Assembly: GCF_009857445.1 (NCBI RefSeq)
Contig: NZ_WWCN01000010.1
Coordinates: forward strand, 186,001 to 250,000
Direction: 5' to 3'
DNA: 64,000 nucleotides
DNA from: Duganella flavida
Lineage (GTDB): Bacteria; Pseudomonadota; Gammaproteobacteria; Burkholderiales; Burkholderiaceae_D
Part shown: positions 51,607-59,262 of the stretch, piece by piece
Layout: the number at the start of each line of letters is the position of its first letter
How positions within the stretch are numbered: position 1 is the first letter of the stretch
Translations under genes and position numbers: made by a program
Notes under the pieces: generated by a model
The model's input: the letters and a program-made list of their open reading frames with translations, nothing else
What the model was told of the DNA's origin: nothing
The model's database searches: none

Positions 51607-53190
51607 ATGACGACGAAATCATCCGCGCCGGTGCTGGAGCTGCGCGGCATCAGCAAGGCGTTTACCGGCGTACAGGCGCTGAATGGCGTGTCGCTCAAGC
51701 TGTATCCGGGCGAGGTGCATACGCTGATGGGGCAGAACGGCGCGGGTAAGTCGACGCTGATCAAGGTGCTGACCGGGGTTTATACGCCGGATCATGGACA
51801 GATTCTGTTGGCGGGGCAGGCGATACAGCCGCAGTCCACGCTGGATGCGCAGAACCACGGCATTAGCACGGTTTATCAGGAAGTGAATCTTTGCCCGAAT
51901 TTGTCGGTGGCGGAGAATATTTTCATTGGCCGGTATCCGCGCAAGTTTGGTCGCATCGATTGGGCGAGTATGGCGAAGCAGGCTTCCGAGCTATTGGAGC
52001 GCATGCAGATCCGGATTGATGTGACGCTGCCGCTGGCGCACTATCCGCTGGCGATCCAGCAGATGGTGGCGATTTCGCGTTCGCTGCTGGTGTCGGCCAA
52101 GGTGCTGATTCTCGACGAGCCGACTTCCTCGCTTGATGAGAAGGAAGTGGATTTGCTGTTCAGTGTTTTGCGCGGTCTGCGCGAGCAGGGCATGGCGATT
52201 CTGTTTGTGACGCACTTCCTGGATCAGACCTATGCGATTTCGGATCGTATCACTGTGATGCGCAACGGCGAGCGGGAAGGCGAGTACCTTGCCTCAGACC
52301 TGTCGCGCGTGGAGTTAGTCAATAAGATGGTCGGCGCACCAGCCGCCACCGAAGCCACCGCCGCGAGCGCGCAGACTGCCGCAGCAGGCGATGGCACGGC
52401 CACCGGCTCGGCGACAGCCGCCGGGGCACTGGGCAGCGCGAGCGCGGGCCGCCTCCAATCGTTCTTGCGCGCCGTGGGTCTGGGGCGTCGGGGCGCCTTG
52501 CAGCCGATGGATCTGGAAATACGCGAAGGCGAAATGCTGGGCCTTGCCGGCCTGCTGGGCTCCGGCCGCACCGAGGCCGCACGCCTGCTGTTCGGCGCGG
52601 ACAAATCCGACAGCGGCACGATCTCTATCGACGGCAAGGAGCGTAATCTGTCCTCACCGCGCGACGCCATCGCCGCCGGCATCGGCTTCTGCTCCGAAGA
52701 CCGCAAACACGAAGGCGCGATCCTCGACCTGTCGGTACGCGAAAACCTGATCCTTGCCCTGCAAGCTCGCTCTGGCATCCTGCGCGCCATCCCGCTCAAA
52801 CGCCAGCAGCAGCTGGCGGAAGAATACGTGAAAGCGCTCGGCATCAAGACCGCCAGCATCGAAACGCCTATTGGCTCGCTCTCCGGCGGCAACCAGCAAA
52901 AAGTGCTGCTGGCCCGCTGGCTGGTCACCGATCCCAAGCTGCTGATCCTGGACGAACCCACGCGCGGCATCGACGTCCGCGCCAAGCAGGAAATTATGGA
53001 CTACGTTACGGCCCTGTGCAAGAAAGGCATGTCCATCCTGTTCATCTCCTCCGAACTGCCCGAAGTGCTGCGCGTGAGCGACCGCATTGTCGTCATGCGC
53101 GACCGCAAAGCCGGCGGCGAATACGCACGCGGGGCGCTGGACGAAACCTCCGTGCTGCAAGTGATCGCAGCGGGAGATCAGCATGAATAA
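51607..53190 (+). CDS. Sugar ABC importer ATPase, duplicated (YtfR-like)
   Basis: The 527-aa protein has two ABC domains. The first has Walker A GQNGAGKSTLIKV and Walker B VLILDEPTSSLDE. The second has a degenerate Walker A (GLLGSGRTEAAR) and an intact signature SGGNQQKVLLARWL with ILDEPTRGIDV, which is normal for this importer class. Between them, at about residues 241-282, is an extra Ala/Thr/Gly-rich low-complexity linker that standard YtfR/RbsA/AraG proteins lack. It overlaps the next permease gene by 8 nt. Confidence 0.94.
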   Translation: MTTKSSAPVLELRGISKAFTGVQALNGVSLKLYPGEVHTLMGQNGAGKSTLIKVLTGVYTPDHGQILLAGQAIQPQSTLDAQNHGISTVYQEVNLCPNLSVAENIFIGRYPRKFGRIDWASMAKQASELLERMQIRIDVTLPLAHYPLAIQQMVAISRSLLVSAKVLILDEPTSSLDEKEVDLLFSVLRGLREQGMAILFVTHFLDQTYAISDRITVMRNGEREGEYLASDLSRVELVNKMVGAPAATEATAASAQTAAAGDGTATGSATAAGALGSASAGRLQSFLRAVGLGRRGALQPMDLEIREGEMLGLAGLLGSGRTEAARLLFGADKSDSGTISIDGKERNLSSPRDAIAAGIGFCSEDRKHEGAILDLSVRENLILALQARSGILRAIPLKRQQQLAEEYVKALGIKTASIETPIGSLSGGNQQKVLLARWLVTDPKLLILDEPTRGIDVRAKQEIMDYVTALCKKGMSILFISSELPEVLRVSDRIVVMRDRKAGGEYARGALDETSVLQVIAAGDQHE

Positions 53191-54292
53191 ACCCTCCGGC
53201 GCCCCGGCCGTGAGCGTGCCCGCAGCCGCCCGCGCCACGCCACGCCAATCAAGCTTTCCTATGTTCTTGCACCATCCATTGTTCCGGCCACTGGCCGCGT
53301 TGGCGATCCTGCTGTTGATCGACTTGATCCTGGTCCCCGGCTTCTTCCACCTTGAGATCAAGGACGGCCACCTTTACGGCAGCTTGATCGACATCGCTAA
53401 CCGCGCCGCACCGCTGATCCTTGCTGCCATCGGCATGACGCTGGTGATCGCCACGCGCGGCATCGACATTTCGGTCGGCGCCACCGTCGCCATCAGCGGC
53501 ACCGTCGCCGCCATGCTGGTCGGCGGCACCATGGTGATGAACAACGGCGTACCCGAATACGTCGCCAACACGCCGATGTGGATCGCGCTGGCCGCCGCAA
53601 TGGGTGCGGCTGTGTTATGCGGGGCATGGAACGGCGCGCTGGTGGCCGGCCTTGGCCTGCAGCCCATCGTCGCCACCCTGATCCTGATGGTGGCAGGGCG
53701 CGGCCTTGCGCAGCTGTTCACCGATGGCCAGATCATCACCGTCTACTACCAACCGTACTTCTTCCTCGGCAGCGGCTACCTGCTTGGCCTGCCGTTCTCG
53801 CTGTTCATCGTCGCCGCCGTGTTCATCGTCACCGCGCTGCTGCTGCGGAAAACCGCGCTTGGCCTGTTCATCCAGTCGGTCGGCATCAACCCGGTGGCCG
53901 CACGGCTGGCCGGCCTGAAAACTGCAGTACTGATCTTCTTCGTCTACGTCTTCTGCAGCGCCTGTGCCGGAATAGCAGGCCTGATGATCACCTCCAACAT
54001 CAAGAGCGCAGACGCCAACAACGCCGGCCTGCTGCTGGAGCTGGACGCCATCCTGGCCGTTACGCTGGGCGGCACCTCGCTGGCAGGCGGCAAATTCAAC
54101 CTGGCCGGCAGCGTTATCGGCGCGCTGATTATCCAAACGCTGACCTACACCATCTACTCCCTCGGCCTGCCGCCGGAAGTGAATATGGTGGTCAAATCGG
54201 TCGTCGTGTTTGTGATTTGCGTATCGCAGTCAGCGGAATTCAAAACCATGTGGCGCCGTGCCTTCCCAGGCGCACGCGGAGGTAAAGCGTAA
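53183..54292 (+). CDS. Sugar ABC importer permease (YtfT-like)
   Basis: The 369-aa protein is a BPD_transp_2 permease. It has a cytoplasmic Ala/Pro-rich N-terminus of about 25 residues, then eight to ten helices. It has the conserved ATRGIDISVGATVAISGTVAA block after helix 2 and LDAILAVTLGGTSLAGGKFNLAGS near the end. The pairing with a second, different permease immediately downstream is the YtfT/YjfF arrangement, so the channel is a heterodimer. It overlaps both neighbours by a few bases. Confidence 0.93.
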   Translation: MNKPSGAPAVSVPAAARATPRQSSFPMFLHHPLFRPLAALAILLLIDLILVPGFFHLEIKDGHLYGSLIDIANRAAPLILAAIGMTLVIATRGIDISVGATVAISGTVAAMLVGGTMVMNNGVPEYVANTPMWIALAAAMGAAVLCGAWNGALVAGLGLQPIVATLILMVAGRGLAQLFTDGQIITVYYQPYFFLGSGYLLGLPFSLFIVAAVFIVTALLLRKTALGLFIQSVGINPVAARLAGLKTAVLIFFVYVFCSACAGIAGLMITSNIKSADANNAGLLLELDAILAVTLGGTSLAGGKFNLAGSVIGALIIQTLTYTIYSLGLPPEVNMVVKSVVVFVICVSQSAEFKTMWRRAFPGARGGKA

Positions 54293-55287
54293 TGAGCACC
54301 ATGAGTCCTCCTAAACCGTCGATCGCATCGATTACGTCATCCCAGTACTTTACTTCGCTGATTACCGTCTTCCTGCTGGTGGTTCTGCTGGCCGCTGGCG
54401 GCGCGGCCTATCCGGGCTTCCTGTCCTTGCAGGTGCTGTTCAACCTCCTGATCGACAACGCCTTCCTGCTGGTGATTGCGGTCGGCATGAGCTTCGTCAT
54501 CCTGTCCGGCGGCATCGACCTGTCGGTTGGTTCGGTGCTGGCGCTGACCACCATGATCTGCGCGTGGATGCTGCAAACCTGGCATTGGCCGCCTTTGCTG
54601 GTGATCGCCATCGGGCTGGCTATCGGCACGCTGTTCGGCGCAGCGATGGGCGCGATGATCCATTATTTCAAGCTGCAGCCCTTCATCGTCACGCTGGCCG
54701 GCATGTTCCTCGCACGCGGCCTGTGCTACCTGATCAGCATTAACTCGATCACCATCGACGATCCGTTCTTCGTGGTGCTGTCGCAAACGCAGCTGCCAGT
54801 GGGCGACTGCTTTATCTCGCCGGCCGCGCTGATTGCACTGGCCACGCTGGCAGTGGCCATCTACGTCGCCCACTGCACGGCGTTCGGCCGCGCCATCTAC
54901 GCCATCGGTGGCAACGAGCAGTCGGCGCTGATGATGGGCTTACGCGTGGCGCGCACCAAAGTGCTGATCTACGCCTTCAGCGGCTTTTGCGCGGCGCTGG
55001 CCGGTGTGCTGTTTTCGTTCTACATGCTGTCCGGTTACGGCCTGCATGCGCAGGGTACGGAGCTGGATGCGATTGCAGCGGTGGTCATCGGCGGCACGCT
55101 GCTGAGCGGAGGTTACGGCTACGTGGCCGGCGCGCTGACCGGTGTGTTGGTACTCGGCTCGATCCAGACGCTGATCGCCTTCGACGGCACGCTTAGCTCG
55201 TGGTGGACCAAGATCGTCATCGGTGGACTGCTGTTCATCTTCTGCGTGGTACAGCGCGTGATGACCTTGCGCACCAATAAAAAATAA
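54292..55287 (+). CDS. Sugar ABC importer permease (YjfF-like)
   Basis: The 331-aa BPD_transp_2 permease shares its first base with the stop of the previous gene. It has VILSGGIDLSVGSVLALTTM near residue 65, the YAIGGNEQSALMMGL loop, and ELDAIAAVVIGGTLLSGGYG near the C-terminus. All are typical of the YjfF half of the furanose importer. Four genes (binding protein, ATPase and two permeases) complete the system. Confidence 0.93.
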   Translation: MSTMSPPKPSIASITSSQYFTSLITVFLLVVLLAAGGAAYPGFLSLQVLFNLLIDNAFLLVIAVGMSFVILSGGIDLSVGSVLALTTMICAWMLQTWHWPPLLVIAIGLAIGTLFGAAMGAMIHYFKLQPFIVTLAGMFLARGLCYLISINSITIDDPFFVVLSQTQLPVGDCFISPAALIALATLAVAIYVAHCTAFGRAIYAIGGNEQSALMMGLRVARTKVLIYAFSGFCAALAGVLFSFYMLSGYGLHAQGTELDAIAAVVIGGTLLSGGYGYVAGALTGVLVLGSIQTLIAFDGTLSSWWTKIVIGGLLFIFCVVQRVMTLRTNKK

Positions 55288-55299
55288 ATGGAGAGTACT

Positions 55300-56256
55300 G
55301 TGAAAAAAACCTTGATGTTCGCTGCGGCGAGCCTGCTGGCGTGCGCCGCGCACGCCGCTAATCCCATCCTGCCTAAACTGTTCACCGCTGATCCTGCGGC
55401 CTTCGTGGAAAACGGCACCGTCTACCTGTACGTCGGCCATGACCAGGCATCGCCGACCGACAAGGACTACGTCATGAAAGAATGGCGTCTGTACAGCAGC
55501 TGCGACATGAAGAATTGGGTAGACCGCGGTTCGCCGATTCAGCCATCGGCCTTCAAATGGGCGATCGGCAAAGTGGATGCGTGGGCCGGTGATATCACCA
55601 AGCGCGATGGCAAATACTATTTTTACGCTACCGTTGATCATGCCAGCATTCCGGGTCGCGCCATCGGCGTTGCCGTGTCGGACAAGCCGGAAGGCCCGTT
55701 CGTGGACGCGCGCGGCTCCGCGCTCATCACCAACAACATGACGCTGGAAACACAGATCGCATGGGACGACATCGATCCGGCCATCTTCCAGGACGACGAC
55801 GGCCAGGCCTATCTCTACTGGGGTAACTCGGTGCTGAAGTACGCCAAGCTGAAACCGAACATGATAGAACTGGATGGCCCTATCCACACTGTGGGCGTGG
55901 AGCGCTTCACCGAAGCGTCCTACCTGCACAAGCATAACGGCACCTACTACCTTTCGTATTCGCGCGAGTTCCCGGAAGAGACGGCGTACATGACCGGCCC
56001 AAGCGCCACCGGACCGTGGACCTATCGCGGCGTAATCATGTCGAAGAACGTGAAGGTGAAGACCATCCACCAGGCCATCGTCGAATTCAACGGTAGGAAC
56101 TACATCATCTATCACAACGCCAAACTGCCGGGCGGTGGCGAGTATCGCCGCTCCGTGGCGGTGGAGGAATTCACGTACAATGCGGACGGCACCATCCCGT
56201 TCATCAAACAGACCAAGGAAGGCCCGGCGGCCAATCCAAGTGCTGCTTGTAAGTGA
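55300..56256 (+). CDS. GH43 family glycosidase, exported
   Basis: The 318-aa protein has a signal peptide (KKTLMFAAASLLACAAHA). The GH43 triad is present: base Asp in FTADPAAFVE, modulator Asp in DDIDPAIFQ, and acid Glu in RFTEASYLHK. It resembles the arabinoxylan/arabinan-debranching GH43 members rather than endo-arabinanases. I chose GTG 55300 with GGAG 6 nt upstream. An ATG at 55288 (ATGGAGAG) would use the ribosome site itself as codons and delay the signal peptide. It is the last glycosidase of the cluster and follows the ABC genes directly. Confidence 0.9.
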   Translation: MKKTLMFAAASLLACAAHAANPILPKLFTADPAAFVENGTVYLYVGHDQASPTDKDYVMKEWRLYSSCDMKNWVDRGSPIQPSAFKWAIGKVDAWAGDITKRDGKYYFYATVDHASIPGRAIGVAVSDKPEGPFVDARGSALITNNMTLETQIAWDDIDPAIFQDDDGQAYLYWGNSVLKYAKLKPNMIELDGPIHTVGVERFTEASYLHKHNGTYYLSYSREFPEETAYMTGPSATGPWTYRGVIMSKNVKVKTIHQAIVEFNGRNYIIYHNAKLPGGGEYRRSVAVEEFTYNADGTIPFIKQTKEGPAANPSAACK

Positions 56257-56258
56257 CT

Positions 56259-57197
56259 ATGGAGACTAATCCGAATTGGTTCCTGCGCGCGCGCCTGAAA
56301 ACGCGCCAGCTGCTGCTGCTGATCGCGCTGGACGAACAACGCAACATCCACCGTGCTTCCGAAGAACTGCACATGACGCAGCCCGCTGCGTCCAAGCAGC
56401 TCAAGGACCTGGAAGAGATGCTGGGCGTGCAGCTGTTCGAACGCCTGCCGCGCGGCATGGAGCCGACCATCTACGGCGAAACCATGATCCGCCACGCGCG
56501 CATGGCGCTGACCAGCCTCTCGTTGGCGCATGAAGACATCGTTGCCATCAAGGCCGGGCTATCCGGGCAGGTGGATATCGGCACCATCATGACGCCGGGG
56601 ATCGCGCTGCTGCCGCAGGCCATCACGCGCACCAAACAGCAAGCGCCCAAGCTGCGCATCGGCGTCGAGATGGAGCAGTCCAACGTGCTGCTGGAGCAGC
56701 TGCAGCGCGGCCGGCTCGATTTTATGATCGGCCGCATTCCGGAGCGCGAAAGTGCCGAAGGGCTAAGCTACGAAGAGCTGGGCGACGAGCCGGCATGTGC
56801 CGTGGTGCGCGCCGGCCATCCGCTGCTGCAAGCGAAAAACCTGCAACTGCGCGACATCGCCAACCAGCCGTGGATCCTGCCGCCGCAAGGCTCCATCCTG
56901 CGCGCGCGCTGCGAACTGATGTTCCGCCGCGCCGGCCTTGAAGTGCCGATCAACGTAGTCGACACCACAGCGGTGCTGCTGATTAAACCGCTGCTACAGC
57001 AAACCGACGCGCTCAACGTCATGCCGATCGCGGTGGCCCAATACTACGAATCGCAGGGCGTGCTGGCCATCCTGCCGATCGAACTGCCGTGCCGCATGGA
57101 TGCTTACGGCATCATCACGGTGGATGGCCACATTCTCTCGCCGGGCGCCGAAATGCTGCTCCAATCCGTCCGCGCCGTGGCGCGCGAAATCTACTAG
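56259..57197 (+). CDS. LysR-type regulator, GbpR-like
   Basis: The 312-aa protein has an N-terminal LysR helix-turn-helix (RQLLLLIALDEQRNIHRASE, then HMTQPAASKQLKDLEEMLG) and an effector domain starting LSGQVDIGTIMTPGIALLP. The wording matches GbpR-like regulators, which control sugar-binding-protein genes in response to sugars. It lies 2 nt after the last GH43 gene and is probably co-transcribed, giving feedback control of the arabinan locus. ATG 56259 was chosen; a GTG at 56253 overlaps the GH43 stop. Its stop abuts the stop of the convergent gene at 57198. Confidence 0.9.
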   Translation: METNPNWFLRARLKTRQLLLLIALDEQRNIHRASEELHMTQPAASKQLKDLEEMLGVQLFERLPRGMEPTIYGETMIRHARMALTSLSLAHEDIVAIKAGLSGQVDIGTIMTPGIALLPQAITRTKQQAPKLRIGVEMEQSNVLLEQLQRGRLDFMIGRIPERESAEGLSYEELGDEPACAVVRAGHPLLQAKNLQLRDIANQPWILPPQGSILRARCELMFRRAGLEVPINVVDTTAVLLIKPLLQQTDALNVMPIAVAQYYESQGVLAILPIELPCRMDAYGIITVDGHILSPGAEMLLQSVRAVAREIY

Positions 57198-57602
57198 CTA
57201 TTTGCCGAATGCCTCAAACGCTTCCAGCAGGATTTTGGCGCGGAAGGGTTTGAGGATGACGCGGTTGACGTGGCGTTCGCGTAGCTCGCGCATCAGGTCT
57301 GCGGTAGCTTGGTCGACCATCACGGCGATCGGGATGGTGGCCGGACTGGCTGACAGGCCGTTACGTACTTTGTCCAGCAAAGCCAGGTTGTACAGGCAAT
57401 CGCTATCGGCGCCGCAGTCGATGGAGATCACCGCGCCTTGGAAGGCGCGCTCGCGCAGCATGCGTTCCGCTATCTGGATGGTGGCCGCTTCGTGCACGGT
57501 GCCCAGTCCCAGCGAGCGCGCGGTCAGCGAGACGGTTTTGCGCAGCAGGTTTTGCTCTTCCACCAGTAGCATGTTGAGTTGTCGCGACGGTGCTTCACTC
57601 AT
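57198..57602 (-). CDS. Stand-alone receiver-like protein
   Basis: The 134-aa protein has the receiver fold but no output domain. The first strand reads MLLVEEQN, with Glu-Glu where most receivers have Asp-Asp. Strand 3 keeps an Asp in GAVISIDCG at the phospho-acceptor place, and strand 5 keeps Lys in VILKPFRA. Phosphorylation may be altered or absent. Its start overlaps the GAF-protein stop by 8 nt, so the two are coupled. Partner kinase unknown. Confidence 0.8.
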   Translation of the reverse strand: MSEAPSRQLNMLLVEEQNLLRKTVSLTARSLGLGTVHEAATIQIAERMLRERAFQGAVISIDCGADSDCLYNLALLDKVRNGLSASPATIPIAVMVDQATADLMRELRERHVNRVILKPFRAKILLEAFEAFGK

Positions 57603-58101
57603 GGGGCGCCTCCGCCGGGTTGGACAGCTCTTCCACCAGCAGGTCGCGCAGCGAGCCGAGGATGGCCAGTTCGGTCTTGTCCAGTGTCGCGCGCGGATGG
57701 TGATCGATCAGGCACAGGGTGCCGATCACGTAATTGTTCGGCATGCGCAGCGGCACACCGGCATAGAAGATGACGTGCGGCGGCCCGGTCACCAGCGGGT
57801 TGTCGGCAAAGCGTTCGTCCTCGCGCGAATTGGGGATGACGAAGATGTCCGGTTGCAGGATGGCGTGGCCGCAAAACGAGATATCGCGCCCGGTCTCGCA
57901 CGCGTCTAGCCCCACGCGGGCTTTGAACCACTGGCGGTTTTCATCGATCAGCGAAATCAGCGCAATTGGCACGTCAAATTCTGCGGCCGCGAACTGCACG
58001 ACTTTGTCGAAGCGTTCTTCCGGCGGCGTGTCGAGGATCAGCATCTCGCGCAAGGCGGCGAGACGTTCGCGATCGTTGTCTGGGGTCGGCGCAGCTAACA
58101 T
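57595..58101 (-). CDS. Single GAF-domain protein
   Basis: The 168-aa protein is a GAF domain with short flanks. It has the family opening RLAALREMLILDTPPEERFDK (split over residues 13-33), then PIALISLIDENRQWFK, SFCGHAILQPDIFVI, and FYAGVPLRM with IGTLCLIDH. This sort of GAF unit often precedes GGDEF or kinase domains, but here it stands alone and is coupled to a receiver-like protein. A redox or small-molecule sensing role is plausible. No ligand can be named. Confidence 0.88.
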   Translation of the reverse strand: MLAAPTPDNDRERLAALREMLILDTPPEERFDKVVQFAAAEFDVPIALISLIDENRQWFKARVGLDACETGRDISFCGHAILQPDIFVIPNSREDERFADNPLVTGPPHVIFYAGVPLRMPNNYVIGTLCLIDHHPRATLDKTELAILGSLRDLLVEELSNPAEAPHE

Positions 58102-58252
58102 GGCGGTAACGGCGCGCGGCCGCGTAGTCGTGTTGTGCTTACTCTAACATTAGCGGCAGTTTGCGGCGCATTTCAGTGCGGCGGCGCGACACTTTGTTGA
58201 CGCAGTCAGCAATCTATCGCAAAATCGTGTGGTATTGATCGCCGGAGTCGCT

Positions 58253-59191
58253 ATGCCTGTTCCTGTTTTTCATGACCGCGTTGCTGCGGTCCGTTCCTTC
58301 AACCGTTTTTTTACGCGCCAGATCGGCGTACTGCGCGAAGGCCTGTTGCACAGTGAATTCACGCTGACCGAAATGCGCGTGCTGTACGAGTTGGCGCATC
58401 ACGGCGACCAGCCGTCGTCCACGCTGTGCCGAGATCTTGGATTGGATCGCGGTTACCTGAGCCGCATCATCGCCAAGTTTGAAAGCGCGGGGCTGGTTAG
58501 CAAGGTGCCGTCGCCGACCGACGGCCGCGCCAAGCTGCTGCACCTGACCGAACATGGTCGCGCCATCTACGAACCGCTGGACCGTCGCTCGCGTGAAGAA
58601 GTGGGCGACCTGCTGTCGCGCTTCGGCGAGTCGGACCAGCTGCGCATGTTGGACGCCATGCGCACCATCCGCGACCTGCTCGATGCGGAGAGTGGCATGA
58701 AGTACGCTCAGCCTTTCGTGCTGCGCGCGCATCGTCCCGGCGATATGGCGTGGATCACACGCCGCCACGGCGATATCTACGAAGCTAACCAGGGCTGGGA
58801 CCGCAGTTTCGAAACGCTGGTCGGCCAGATCTGCGCCGATTTCGAACGCGACTTCGATCCCGCGCTGGAGCACTGCTGGATCGCCGAGATGCACGGCCAG
58901 CCGGTAGGCTCGATTGCTCTGGCGCGCAGCGGCGAGGAGGGCGTAGCCAAATTGCGCCTGCTGCTGGTGGAAGAACAGGCGCGTGGCTACGGCCTCGGAT
59001 CGCGGCTGGTGGACGAGTGCCACCGCTACGCGCGCGCCGCCGGCTATCACAAGATGCGCCTCTGGACCACGGACCAGCAGCAGGAAGCACGCCACATCTA
59101 CCAGAACAAGGGCTATGTGCTCACCGCAGAGGAACCGGTGCACGCCTTCGGCAAGGACATGGTCAACGAAACCTGGGAGTTGGAACTGTAA
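58253..59191 (+). CDS. MarR-GNAT fusion protein
   Basis: The 312-aa protein fuses an N-terminal MarR-type winged helix (about residues 10-140; LTEMRVLYELAHHGD, LDRGYLSRIIAKFESAGLV, SPTDGRAKLLHLTEHG) to a C-terminal GNAT acetyltransferase (about 155-312; IAEMHGQPVGSIAL, LRLLLVEEQARGYGLGSRLVDEC with the acetyl-CoA loop, and IYQNKGYV). Such fusions are common. They probably sense a small molecule and acetylate an amine or self-modify, but specificity is not predictable. I start at ATG 58253, which has GGAG 8 nt upstream. Confidence 0.92.
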   Translation: MPVPVFHDRVAAVRSFNRFFTRQIGVLREGLLHSEFTLTEMRVLYELAHHGDQPSSTLCRDLGLDRGYLSRIIAKFESAGLVSKVPSPTDGRAKLLHLTEHGRAIYEPLDRRSREEVGDLLSRFGESDQLRMLDAMRTIRDLLDAESGMKYAQPFVLRAHRPGDMAWITRRHGDIYEANQGWDRSFETLVGQICADFERDFDPALEHCWIAEMHGQPVGSIALARSGEEGVAKLRLLLVEEQARGYGLGSRLVDECHRYARAAGYHKMRLWTTDQQQEARHIYQNKGYVLTAEEPVHAFGKDMVNETWELEL

Positions 59192-59262
59192 GTAGCTGAT
59201 TGCCCGCACGCCGGCTCTCTGGCAGTATTCCCCACTTAATGCTTTTTTATCATGGGGATGGT

